Origin: Tisiphia sp964030975
GTDB lineage: Bacteria > Pseudomonadota > Alphaproteobacteria > Rickettsiales > Rickettsiaceae
NCBI RefSeq assembly: GCF_964030975.1
Contig: NZ_CAXIQH010000001.1
Location: 620,001-684,000 of the forward strand
Direction of reading: 5' to 3'
Length of the DNA: 64,000 nucleotides
This document shows, one piece after another, positions 54,560 to 63,691 of the stretch (position 1 is its first letter; each line of letters starts with the position of its first letter). The position numbers and the translations under genes were made by a program. Below the pieces are notes generated by a model. That model was not told where the DNA came from, ran no database searches, and was given only the letters and a program-made list of their open reading frames with translations.

Positions 54560-54649
54560 TTTATGCAAGATTCTTGGAAGAGAAGATGGTAAAATAGTGT
54601 TAGTTATAAATAAAGGCGATATTTAGCAACAATTAAGAAGTTATATTAT

Positions 54650-55558
54650 ATGGTTTTTTCAAAGTTTCTTGATCCTAAAAATGATTTTTGTTTTCGCCAA
54701 ATCTTTGGTACTGAAAAGAATAAGGATATACTTGTTCATTTCTTAAATGACATTCTGAAATTTGAAAGAAGTGAACAAATAATTGAGGTAACGTTTTTAC
54801 CAACTATCCAAGATCCTTCTATTGCTGCATATAAGCAGTCGATAGTTGATGTGTTATGTAAAGATCAAAATGGTAATCAAGTGATAGTAGAGATGCAGGT
54901 AAGTAAACATCCAGGGTTTGAGAAAAGAGCACAGTTTTATGCAGCTAAGGCATATTCTCAGCAAATAATCAAAGAAGATGAGAACCACAAAAAACTAGCA
55001 GTATATGCTAAATTAAAAGGGGTGATATTTTTAGCTATAGCTGATTTTGTGATGTTTAACGATAAAAAATCTTGGAAATCAGAACATCGTCTTTTAGATA
55101 CTAACAGTTACGCACATGATTTAAAAGATTTTTATTTTGTTTTTTTAGAACTAGCAAAATTTAATAAAACTATCGATAATTTAGAGACTATAGAAGAAAA
55201 GTGGATGTATTTTTTTAAGCATGCAGAGCATAGTACATTTAAAGAAATAGAGCAGTTAATAGGTAATGATAGAATTATTGGAAGAGCATTTGAGGCAGTA
55301 GACCAAGCTAGCTGGTCAGAAGCAGAACTTAATACCTATGAGAAAATAACTAAAACTCGTCTTGATAATTTAGCAGTAGAACTGCAAAAAATTGAAGATG
55401 CTGAAGCTAGAGGCGAAGCTAGAGGTGAAGCTAAAGGCAAAGTTGAAGAAAAAATAGCATTAGCAAAGAAAATGTTGGCTGATAATGAGTCAATAGAAAA
55501 AATAGTTAAATATACTGAACTAACCCTTGAAGAAATAGAAAAATTAAAAAAAGAATAA
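54650..55558 (+). CDS. Rpn-family PD-(D/E)XK nuclease / putative transposase
   Basis: 302 residues. DPKNDFCFRQIFGTEKNKDI at the N-terminus and the nuclease core SIVDVLCKDQNGNQVIVEMQ (D...ExQ) are typical of Rpn/PDDEXK_2 proteins, which are common in Rickettsiales. The C-terminal EARGEARGEAKGKVEEK repeat and helical tail are also usual. RecA-independent recombination is known for E. coli Rpn; the role here is unknown. Confidence 0.88.
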   Translation: MVFSKFLDPKNDFCFRQIFGTEKNKDILVHFLNDILKFERSEQIIEVTFLPTIQDPSIAAYKQSIVDVLCKDQNGNQVIVEMQVSKHPGFEKRAQFYAAKAYSQQIIKEDENHKKLAVYAKLKGVIFLAIADFVMFNDKKSWKSEHRLLDTNSYAHDLKDFYFVFLELAKFNKTIDNLETIEEKWMYFFKHAEHSTFKEIEQLIGNDRIIGRAFEAVDQASWSEAELNTYEKITKTRLDNLAVELQKIEDAEARGEARGEAKGKVEEKIALAKKMLADNESIEKIVKYTELTLEEIEKLKKE

Positions 55559-55860
55559 GCCAATGAGTAGTACAACATTAGTATTTTGAGTTTCGGAGTA
55601 ATCCTGAACTTGTTTCAGGATATTTTGCGTGTATAACCTAGGTTTTGTTGACAAAATTTAAATTGTTTATATTTTGAGTATTTTTAAGCGAAAATTAATA
55701 AGATTTTTGCAGGAATAGTTATTCCTATTTCAAAAAAATCTTATAATTTGCAGCTAATAAAGAGTCAAAATAGAATAATTCAAATTTTGTCAACAGAACC
55801 TAGAACCCGCAACGAGTTCAGGATACCCCATAATAATAACTTTAATGAGAATATAATCGA
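55559..55860. repeat. Intergenic region with shell type 6 element
   Basis: 302 bp. An element at 55639-55802 has ends TAGGTTTTGTTGACAAAATT and the near-complement AAATTTTGTCAACAGAACCT then A, with a non-coding 110-bp centre. Outside it, CCTGAACTTGTTTCAGGAT (about 55602-55620) and AACGAGTTCAGGAT (about 55810) flank the element as a broken module, as if a palindrome had been split. Confidence 0.7.
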
Positions 55861-56892
55861 TTGTCTGAATTAAAATTTGATGAAAAGCAGTTGCTTCTGC
55901 TTAGTAGAATCAAGAGTTTTGTTAAACAAATTGAGAATAAATCCTTTTTTAGATTTTTTAATAGTAATTTATTAGCAAAACAAGGTATTTACCTATATGG
56001 TAATGTAGGTAATGGCAAAACTTTATTAATGCAACATTTTTTTCAAATATTGCAAATTAAGAAGTTAATGATACATTACCAGAACTTTATGCAATCAGTA
56101 CATAAAGATATTTATCAGTTACAAGGCAAATTAAAATCTAAGAATAATATTATAAAAAGCATTGCGGCAAATTATGCAAAACAAGCGGAAGTAATATGTA
56201 TTGATGAGTTTGAAATTAAAGATATAACTGATGCGATGATCATAGGACAGCTACTACTTGAACTGATGAAATGTAAGGTATTTATCTTCATTACCAGTAA
56301 TACTAAACCAGAAGATTTGTATAAAGATGGTTTACAAAGAAATTCTTTTTTGCCAATAATTAAAGAGATTTATCAAAGGTTTGAAGTCATACACTTAGAT
56401 AGTGAGCATGATTATCGATTAGATAAAGTTATACAGATGACTAACAAGCGTATAATCTATCCAATAAATGAAAATAATAAATTGGAGACACAAGAACTTA
56501 TTAGCAAGTTAAATCATAATAACCAACTAGTTCCTAAGGATATTACTGTTTTTGGACGAAAAATATCTTTTAAAATGGCTGGCGAGAAAATATTAGTAAC
56601 AAATTTTGAAGAGTTATTTGTAAGAGAATTAGGTTATGTTGATTATGTAGATATTTGTCAAAAATTTTCTGTTATAATAGTAGAAAATATTAGTATAATA
56701 AGTCCTGATAATACAGACTTAGCTGTTAGATTCATCAATTTTGTTGATAATGCTTATTTTTATAAGGTTGTACTATTTATGACCTTACAAGATGAGCCAG
56801 TAAAAATATATCAGAATGGTTTGCGTAGTGATGAATTTAAGAGAACTATTTCAAGGTTACATGAAATGAATAGTGGTAGTTATGTCAATTAA
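55861..56892 (+). CDS. zapE: ZapE/AFG1-family ATPase
   Basis: 343 residues. Walker A LYGNVGNGKTLLMQHFF and Walker B VICIDEFEIKDITDAMI, followed by ITSNTKPEDLYKDGLQRNSF and the C-terminal VVLFMTLQDEPVKIY, match the AFG1/ZapE family (cell division and membrane-protein quality control). The start is TTG at 55861; the first ATG would lose conserved sequence. It overlaps tmk by about 11-20 bp. Confidence 0.9.
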   Translation: MSELKFDEKQLLLLSRIKSFVKQIENKSFFRFFNSNLLAKQGIYLYGNVGNGKTLLMQHFFQILQIKKLMIHYQNFMQSVHKDIYQLQGKLKSKNNIIKSIAANYAKQAEVICIDEFEIKDITDAMIIGQLLLELMKCKVFIFITSNTKPEDLYKDGLQRNSFLPIIKEIYQRFEVIHLDSEHDYRLDKVIQMTNKRIIYPINENNKLETQELISKLNHNNQLVPKDITVFGRKISFKMAGEKILVTNFEELFVRELGYVDYVDICQKFSVIIVENISIISPDNTDLAVRFINFVDNAYFYKVVLFMTLQDEPVKIYQNGLRSDEFKRTISRLHEMNSGSYVN

Positions 56893-57502
56893 AAGTGGTA
56901 AATTTATTACATTTGAAGGCGGAGAAGGCTGCGGTAAATCCACCCAGAGTGATATGTTATACCAGTATTTACTATCGCAAAATATCCGGGTAGATTTAAC
57001 GCGTGAAGTGGGTGGAACTATTGCTGCTGAGAAAATGCGTGATATTTTAGTTTATCAAGATTTATTGCCTATGTCAGAATTGCTACAAGTCATGGCAGCA
57101 CGTTACGAACATGTTCATAAAAGGATTATTCCTAAACTAAATTCAGGAGTTTCAGTTATTTGTGATAGGTTTATAGATTCTACGGCTTGTTATCAGGGGC
57201 AAGATGTGGGCAGTGATTTAGTGTATGACCTTCATAAATCTCTAATATCGCCTGTGATGCCTGATATTACTTTTTTTATTGATATAGAGCCAAATATTGC
57301 TTTAGAAAGAGCATGGGCAAGAGGTAATAATAATAAATTTGAAAGTAAGAATATTGAATTTCATCAAAAAGTTTATAATAGGTTTCAAGATATATCAGAT
57401 AAATTTCCAGATAGAATAGTAAAAATAAACGCTTCCGCTCTTAGTGCAAACGAAATTCATGATATAATTGTTGTGATGCTCACACGAAAACTATTTTGTT
57501 AA
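56882..57502 (+). CDS. tmk: Thymidylate kinase
   Basis: 206 residues from MSIKSGKFITFEGG. P-loop FEGGEGCGKSTQ, the DR(F) motif VICDRFIDSTACYQG and a lid region near ERAWARGNNNKFESKNIEF. Phosphorylates dTMP to dTDP. With dut nearby it serves dTTP supply. The ATG at 56873 is also possible; 56882 fits the family N-terminus. Confidence 0.93.
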   Translation: MSIKSGKFITFEGGEGCGKSTQSDMLYQYLLSQNIRVDLTREVGGTIAAEKMRDILVYQDLLPMSELLQVMAARYEHVHKRIIPKLNSGVSVICDRFIDSTACYQGQDVGSDLVYDLHKSLISPVMPDITFFIDIEPNIALERAWARGNNNKFESKNIEFHQKVYNRFQDISDKFPDRIVKINASALSANEIHDIIVVMLTRKLFC

Positions 57503-57579
57503 TAGAGAAATATGCTAATTTTCATTGACTTTATTGCCATAGAGCTTTAAAAGGTTTAGGTAATTCTTTGTGTAATATA

Positions 57580-59082
57580 ATGTTACCATTCAAAAATATT
57601 TTTTCTAAAATTCAGGAAATCATTTGGCCAATAGAGAAGGAAGAACTGAAACTTTTTCTACCTATGGCATTAATGATGCTGTGTGTTCTTTTTAATTTTG
57701 GTGCATTGAGATCCGTTAAAGACGGGTTAGTTGTGCCGTCAATGGGAGTAGAGGTCATCAGTTTTCTAAAACTTTGGCTTGTTCTGCCATCTTCTATATT
57801 ATTCGCTGTATTCTATGTAAAACTCAGTAATCACATACGTTTTGAATATATTTTTTATATAATAATTTCAAGCTTTTTGTTATTCTTTCTGATATTTGCC
57901 TATGTCATTTATCCCAATCAGGAGTTTTATCATCCAAATGCTGAGCAGATAGAACATTTAGTATCTTTGTACCCTAATTTTCGGTGGTTTATCAAGATAA
58001 TGGGTAAGTGGAGTTATGCTATCATGTATGTTTGTGCAGAATTATGGAGTGCAGTAATTATTAATCTAATGTTCTGGCAATTTGCTAATAATATTTTTGA
58101 TACAAGTAAGGCGAAACGTTTCTATCCAATTCTGGGAATGGTAGGCAATGTTGGTCTAATTCTTGCTGGTAATGTGTTAGTAGCTTTCTCAAAAGTACAA
58201 GAATTATCTGATGCTCAAGTTATAATAAATGAAGATTTGCAATATAATTCAGAACTAATGCTACAACCGATTATTTCTATAATAGTATTTGCCGGTATAA
58301 TTGCCATGTTGTTATTTAGGTTAATTAATTATCTTATTTTGAACGACAAGGGATTAAGGGCTGATTTTAAGGTAACTCAAATACAGGCAAAAACCTCCTT
58401 ACCACTTCTGGATAGTATAAGGCTGATTATTAACTCAAAATATGTTGGGCGTATTGCTTTATTGATAATTTGTTATGGAACCCTTACTAATATAGTGGAA
58501 GGTCCGTGGAAAGCTAAAGTAAGAGAGCTTAATCCCAATACGTTAGATTATATAAATTTTATGGGTAGGTTTAATATTTGGATGGGAATTTCCTGCGTTA
58601 CTTTTATGATAGTTGGCAGTAATGTGATTAGGAAGTTTACTTGGTTAATTTCAGCATTATTAACACCTTTAATGTTTTTGATAACTGGCTTAATGTTTTT
58701 TATTTTTGTTATTTTCTCAGAAGATATAGGTTGTGGTATCAAAGACTTTAATCCAATTTATGCTGCTGTAATTATTGGAGGAATACAAAATATTTTAAGT
58801 AAATCAACTAAATATTCGTTATTTGATTCAACAAAGGAAATGGCATATATTCCTTTATCATTAGAACTTCGAACAAAAGGTAAAGCTGCTGTTGAGCTTA
58901 CTAGTACTAAATTTGGTAAATCTTTAGGAGCTTTTATTCAATCTTTTATATTTATTATGGTGCCTACTGCCACATGTGACTCAATAGTAATTTATTTACT
59001 AACAATTTTTATTATTATAATTATTTTATGGTTTTGGGATATAGTACAATTAAACCGTGAATATGTAAAATTATGTAATTAG
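57580..59082 (+). CDS. ATP/ADP translocase-family nucleotide transporter (Tlc)
   Basis: 500 residues with about 11-12 membrane helices. Tlc signatures: IWPIEKEELKLFLPMALMML, RSVKDGLVVPSMGVE, KAKVRELNPNT, and LGAFIQSFIFIMVPTATC near the end; SKSTKYSLFDSTKEMAYIPL is the best conserved block. Tlc proteins import host nucleotides in obligate intracellular bacteria. Rickettsia has five paralogues of which one is a true ATP/ADP exchanger; I cannot say which this is. The TTG at 57568 has the better-spaced ribosome site (TTAGG) and would add four residues. Confidence 0.93.
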   Translation: MLPFKNIFSKIQEIIWPIEKEELKLFLPMALMMLCVLFNFGALRSVKDGLVVPSMGVEVISFLKLWLVLPSSILFAVFYVKLSNHIRFEYIFYIIISSFLLFFLIFAYVIYPNQEFYHPNAEQIEHLVSLYPNFRWFIKIMGKWSYAIMYVCAELWSAVIINLMFWQFANNIFDTSKAKRFYPILGMVGNVGLILAGNVLVAFSKVQELSDAQVIINEDLQYNSELMLQPIISIIVFAGIIAMLLFRLINYLILNDKGLRADFKVTQIQAKTSLPLLDSIRLIINSKYVGRIALLIICYGTLTNIVEGPWKAKVRELNPNTLDYINFMGRFNIWMGISCVTFMIVGSNVIRKFTWLISALLTPLMFLITGLMFFIFVIFSEDIGCGIKDFNPIYAAVIIGGIQNILSKSTKYSLFDSTKEMAYIPLSLELRTKGKAAVELTSTKFGKSLGAFIQSFIFIMVPTATCDSIVIYLLTIFIIIIILWFWDIVQLNREYVKLCN

Positions 59083-59083
59083 C

Positions 59084-60751
59084 ATGCGAAAAACGTTAAT
59101 ATATATATCAGTAATAATTGCTGTAGTCCTTTTGATTTATACCATTTCTTGGTTCTTAATTATTGGTTCTATAGCTGGTAAGATTAATCAACAATATGGT
59201 AACCGTGACATTGCTGCTAATACGATAAATAGTGAACGAAAATATTTTGTTAAATTTAAGAAAATTACCAGCTATGGCTTTCCATTTAAAATTGCCTTTC
59301 AAATAGTTGGTTGGCGTGAAGAGGGGGAGAATAGTATAATTGAATTTCATACCCCGATTTATATAGGTTATGACTTACTAAAACAAGCGTGCTTTATCAC
59401 TTATTCTGGTAACGCAACAGGTCGTTATAAACCTATTCAATTGGGCTTTGGTGCAAAATTCGAAAGTGATAATTATTCTTTTATAGCAAAGCTTCCTTTA
59501 AGCTTTAAGTTATTTAAGATTTTCATGCAAAAAAAAGATCCGTTTGAAATTATCAATTTTGTTAAAAAGTTGGAATTAACATCTGACAAAACTAAAATCT
59601 TTGATTTATTTGACCAACAGAAACTATATGATGAAGATCATACAATCATTTCATTTTCACTAGAAAAGAAAAAATATTATACTGATCTAGAAGATTTTAA
59701 AAATAATGTGCCGCAAAAATTAAATATTACTTATTCAACGAACATCTTAGAAAGTAATATTATTAACAGAAGGATACCAGCCGGTCTTTTATTATATAGA
59801 TTTGCTTGGCCAATACCTTTTAGTTTTGAAGGTAAGTTTTATATAAAAACAAATAAATCTGTATATAGTGAATTTGCTAACGATTTAGAAATAAAAATGA
59901 TATCAAGCAAGTTTTCAAGCAATGTTCAAGACTTTTTGACTAGTTTCTTATATCAAAATAGAGAAGAAGAAGGTAATCGTGCTAGCCACCTTAAGGTTAA
60001 ATCAAAAATTGATTTGAAATCAGGATTTTCCGATAATATATTAAATTCTATCCAGTATTTATTACCCTATATGTCAGCACTTCCTAATAATTCATCGTTA
60101 ATGGAAGAATTACAGTATATTAATGCTAATAAAGATAAATTCAATTTAACTGAATTAGAAAATCATCAATATATTTTTGATTTAGATATAAATTTTTTTG
60201 CTAGAACAAAAGATGTAATGAGAGCTCAAATTAATAATCTTAGTTTATTTTCTAATAATACTGGATTCCGGTTGTCAAGTGAATGCAAGCTAAATTCATT
60301 TGGGCAGTTTGATATTAATGGTCTTGTGGTCGTCAATAATTATTTAAAAGTAACTGATATTATAACCAATTACTTGTTAAATTTAGGTAGATTTAAAACA
60401 TTTTCAGAAGATAGTCGTATGGTATACAAAGAGGGTATCAAGTATTTTGTGAAAACTGTATCAGATCATCCCGATTCTAATTCAGGTGACATAAGTTTTG
60501 AGTATAAATTAGATTCCAATAATATAGAAAAAGGAAAAATTGGCACAGTCGATCTTAATAAGTTTTTACCATTATATTATCTAGCATTATACAAAAAAGC
60601 CTCGGAAAAAATACGAGTTGGTGATATTATAACAGAAAGAATAGAAGAGCTAATACCTGATTTCAATGAGCATCAAAAGTTGTTAAAACAGTTAATGGTT
60701 CAACCTTTTTTGGAAACTGACAGTGATGTTTGGCAGGAGAATATAAAATAA
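59084..60751 (+). CDS. DUF2125-like membrane-anchored protein
   Basis: 555 residues. One N-terminal membrane helix (LIYISVIIAVVLLIYTISWF), then a large periplasmic beta-rich domain including YGFPFKIAFQIVGWREEG, the GFPF signature of the alphaproteobacterial DUF2125 family. No catalytic motif is seen. It begins 1 bp after the tlc stop, so it is probably in the same transcript. Function unknown; such AsmA-like architectures are often linked to the envelope (inference). Confidence 0.65.
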   Translation: MRKTLIYISVIIAVVLLIYTISWFLIIGSIAGKINQQYGNRDIAANTINSERKYFVKFKKITSYGFPFKIAFQIVGWREEGENSIIEFHTPIYIGYDLLKQACFITYSGNATGRYKPIQLGFGAKFESDNYSFIAKLPLSFKLFKIFMQKKDPFEIINFVKKLELTSDKTKIFDLFDQQKLYDEDHTIISFSLEKKKYYTDLEDFKNNVPQKLNITYSTNILESNIINRRIPAGLLLYRFAWPIPFSFEGKFYIKTNKSVYSEFANDLEIKMISSKFSSNVQDFLTSFLYQNREEEGNRASHLKVKSKIDLKSGFSDNILNSIQYLLPYMSALPNNSSLMEELQYINANKDKFNLTELENHQYIFDLDINFFARTKDVMRAQINNLSLFSNNTGFRLSSECKLNSFGQFDINGLVVVNNYLKVTDIITNYLLNLGRFKTFSEDSRMVYKEGIKYFVKTVSDHPDSNSGDISFEYKLDSNNIEKGKIGTVDLNKFLPLYYLALYKKASEKIRVGDIITERIEELIPDFNEHQKLLKQLMVQPFLETDSDVWQENIK

Positions 60752-60774
60752 AAATTAGAAAATAGAGACGTAAA

Positions 60775-61758
60775 TTGGATACTATAAAAATAATACATAA
60801 AGACTTAAGCAAAGAACTTTCTGCATTGAATAAGCTTATTATAAGCCACTTAGCTACCAAAGAGGAGCTAGTTAGCGTAATAGGTAAATATTTGCTAGAA
60901 TTTGGTGGAAAGAGAATCAGACCATTACTAACAATCTTAACTAGTAAAATGTTTGGTTATGTAGGGGAAGATAATATAAAGCTTGCTGGGGCTGTAGAGT
61001 TTATTCATGCAGCAACTTTACTGCATGACGATGTAGTAGATGAAAGTACTATGAGAAGATCCAAACCTACTGCTAACGTTATTTGGGATAGCAAGGCTAG
61101 TATTCTAGTGGGGGATTTCTTATTTAGCCAATCATTTCAGCTAATGGTCGATACAAAATCTATTAAAGCAATGAAATCTTTATCAAGAGCTTCAGCAATT
61201 ATATCAGAAGGAGAGGTCTCGCAACTGGTGAAATTGAATCAGCGAAGAATTATTGATGAAACGGAATATAATGAAATAATTATGGCAAAAACTGCAGAAT
61301 TATTTGGTGTATCTTGCGAAGCAGGGGCAATTATTTCTGGTCAATCTAACGAAATTTGTGAGATTTTACAAAAATTTGGTAGATATTTAGGAAATATTTT
61401 TCAAATCATTGATGATTTATTTGATTATTTGGGAGATAGTTGTGATCTTGGTAAGAATATAGGTGATGATTTTTTAGAGGGAAAAATAACTCTACCACTA
61501 ATTTTCTTATATAAGAAGCTTGATGATCAGTGGCAGTTAAAAATTCAAGAAATGATTAAGGCAGATAATAGATCTGAAAGTGAGTTTAAACTAATACGAG
61601 ATTTGATGATAGAACATTGTATTAAGCAACAAATTATCGACTATTTAGCATCTATTAACAATGAAGCTAGTAATTTGTTAAAGCAAATTCCCATACAAAA
61701 TATTTATAAAGAACATTTAGCTTCTTTATTAGAATTTACTTTAAACAGATCTTATTAG
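60775..61758 (+). CDS. ispB: Polyprenyl diphosphate synthase (octaprenyl-type)
   Basis: 327 residues, trans-isoprenyl diphosphate synthase making the quinone side chain. LEFGGKRIRPLLTIL, the first Asp-rich motif LLHDDVVDESTMRR, and the second IFQIIDDLFDYLGD are present, with KTAELFGVSCEAGAI between. The start is TTG at 60775 (frame MDTIKIIHKDLSKEL), 23 bp after the DUF2125-like gene. Confidence 0.93.
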   Translation: MDTIKIIHKDLSKELSALNKLIISHLATKEELVSVIGKYLLEFGGKRIRPLLTILTSKMFGYVGEDNIKLAGAVEFIHAATLLHDDVVDESTMRRSKPTANVIWDSKASILVGDFLFSQSFQLMVDTKSIKAMKSLSRASAIISEGEVSQLVKLNQRRIIDETEYNEIIMAKTAELFGVSCEAGAIISGQSNEICEILQKFGRYLGNIFQIIDDLFDYLGDSCDLGKNIGDDFLEGKITLPLIFLYKKLDDQWQLKIQEMIKADNRSESEFKLIRDLMIEHCIKQQIIDYLASINNEASNLLKQIPIQNIYKEHLASLLEFTLNRSY

Positions 61759-61773
61759 AAAGGAGTAGGGGAG

Positions 61774-62011
61774 CCAGGGCAGTTTAAAAGTCGCAATCAA
61801 TGATATAAAATACTAGATTATAGAAACGAATAACCGTCATCGCGAGCCACGAAGTGGCGTGGCGATCCAAATAAACAGCTTGCTATTTTATTTTTGCCGT
61901 TGCAATTTTTTGGATTGCCGTGTCGTAGCGAAGCGGCTCCTCGCAATGACGTTTATGCATTTCTTAAAACAGATTCTTATATCATTAGTTGCGACTTTTA
62001 AACTGCCCTGG
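61774..62011. repeat. Shell type 5 element
   Basis: Ends CCAGGGCAGTTTAAAAGTCG and the complement CGACTTTTAAACTGCCCTGG; cargo is a complete module B (CGTCATCGCGAGCCACGAAG ... CTCCTCGCAATGACG). It occupies nearly all of the 319-bp gap after ispB. Confidence 0.85.
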
Positions 62012-62125
62012 GCGGTAATAATGAATATTGACATATAATGCAAATATGGCTATAATTTATCCTTTGACTTTCCTAATGTGATAAACATTAATAGTGCTAA
62101 TACTCTAACAGATAGAAAACAAAGA

Positions 62126-62554
62126 ATGTTTAGTAAATACATAGTTAATAGTTGTCTTTTTATTATAATGATAATTTTATCTAGCTGCTCTGTATACAAA
62201 GCTGCTTCTAATGAGGGGGTTTCAATATCAGATATAAGGCAATGCCAAATGAAAGGTTGTTTTCTGTCTCATGGTATGGAAATAGTTGATCGTCATCAAG
62301 AGGAAAATGGAAAATATATGGAAACATACAGGGCTATAGCAAGAAAATCTGGTGCGAATTATTTAAGAGCTGCTGGACATGGAGTGCTTGACGTTATGAC
62401 TCTTGGATTGTGGGAAGTGGCAGGTACTCCAGTTGAAGGGGCTATATCTAATAATCGAGGTTATATTACAGCCAGGGTTACTTATCCATATAAAGAGGCA
62501 GACAAACTTGAAAAAATCGAAATTTATGATGCCAATGGTAATATGGTTAAGTAA
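62126..62554 (+). CDS. Predicted lipoprotein
   Basis: 142 residues from ATG 62126; an upstream in-frame start at 62078 would add 16 residues before the signal. Signal and lipobox: CLFIIMIILSSC with lipidated Cys at about residue 20. A soluble part follows with YRAIARKSGANYLRAAGHGV and LDVMTLGLWEVAGTPVEGA, the latter glycine-rich and amphipathic. Conserved in Rickettsia as a hypothetical protein, as I recall. Ends 65 bp before dut. Confidence 0.65.
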   Translation: MFSKYIVNSCLFIIMIILSSCSVYKAASNEGVSISDIRQCQMKGCFLSHGMEIVDRHQEENGKYMETYRAIARKSGANYLRAAGHGVLDVMTLGLWEVAGTPVEGAISNNRGYITARVTYPYKEADKLEKIEIYDANGNMVK

Positions 62555-62619
62555 AAGTCTAACTATGTTCGCAGAATCTAATCAACCTGATCAATATCAT
62601 TTTAAAAAATATCATCTTT

Positions 62620-63060
62620 ATGGACATTAAAATTAAAAGATTAGAGCATTCTGTAGCTCTTTTGCCTGGTTATGCGACCGAGCAGAGTAGTGGTATGGAT
62701 CTGATGGCAGCGAATATTGAGCCAATAACTATAAAATCACAAGAAATAAAGTTAGTACCCACGGGAATTTGTATAGCCTTGCCTAGTCATTTAGAAGCTC
62801 AAATCAGACCAAGATCAGGTTTAGCACTAAAACACGGCATTACTGTACTAAATTCACCTGGTACAATTGATGCCGACTATCGTGGTGAGATAAGGGTAAT
62901 TTTAATTAATCATGCTAAAGAAGATTTTGTAATTGAGCGTGGCATGAAAATTGCCCAGATGGTGATTTCTAGATATGAGCAGATATTATGGGACGAGGTG
63001 GATTTATTAGATGAAACACCTAGAGGGGCTGGTGGATTTGGCTCGACTGGAAAATTTTAA
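62620..63060 (+). CDS. dut: dUTP diphosphatase
   Basis: 146 residues, trimeric dUTPase. The five motifs: SSGMDLMAAN, PRSGLALKHGI, LNSPGTIDADYRGEIRVIL (catalytic Asp), RGMKIAQMVI and GAGGFGSTGKF. It removes dUTP and supplies dUMP. ATG start. Confidence 0.96.
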   Translation: MDIKIKRLEHSVALLPGYATEQSSGMDLMAANIEPITIKSQEIKLVPTGICIALPSHLEAQIRPRSGLALKHGITVLNSPGTIDADYRGEIRVILINHAKEDFVIERGMKIAQMVISRYEQILWDEVDLLDETPRGAGGFGSTGKF

Positions 63061-63691
63061 ATAATTGTTCCGCTAAAAGTCTAAAAACACAACATCTATT
63101 ACGTTAAAACAAAAGATGTGTACTCTCGAGTAGGTGGGAATACGCAATCATAGTACCATACATTTTTTATTCTATCGTAAAAATAGCAAAAAATTATAAG
63201 GATATTATGCTACACAAGCGTCATTGTGAGGGGGTGTAAGCGACGAAGTAAGTTGTCATTCCCGCAGGGGGGGCGGTCCCGGGGATCTAGATACCGCGCT
63301 GAAGCATGGATGACAAGCTTGGTACTGTGATTAGGTTATAAAAACTTTGTGAATCCATAAGGTTTTTGACAAAATAGGGTGAAAATCTTATGGATTTTGA
63401 TGTGATTTTTAACCGCAAACATGTATTACCTCTCATACCTACAGCCTTTTTGACGGAGCGACTAGATACCTGCTTTCGCAGGGATGACAAGTTAAACCTC
63501 GCGGGCGTATGACACAAAACAGGATTGCTTCATCGCTTAAAGTAGCTCTTCGCAATGACAGTTAGAGAACAGCTTTTTTCCTTAAATTGGTACATTATGT
63601 CGAATTACACTTTCACTACAAAATAAAAAATGTTAAGATACTATGTACACAATAGACTTACCTAAGTAAGTCTATCAGAGTCTTGGGCTCG
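63061..63691. other. Intergenic region with decayed repeats before rpsD
   Basis: 631 bp without a gene. A broken module A with a GGGGGGGCGGTCCCGGGG run in its middle (about 63255-63310), a degenerate A/B remnant (about 63460-63560: CTGCTTTCGCAGGGATGACA, CTTCGCAATGACAG) and about 120 bp of AT-rich sequence next to the rpsD stop. The G-rich run is unlike any other copy of the module in the window. Confidence 0.6.
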
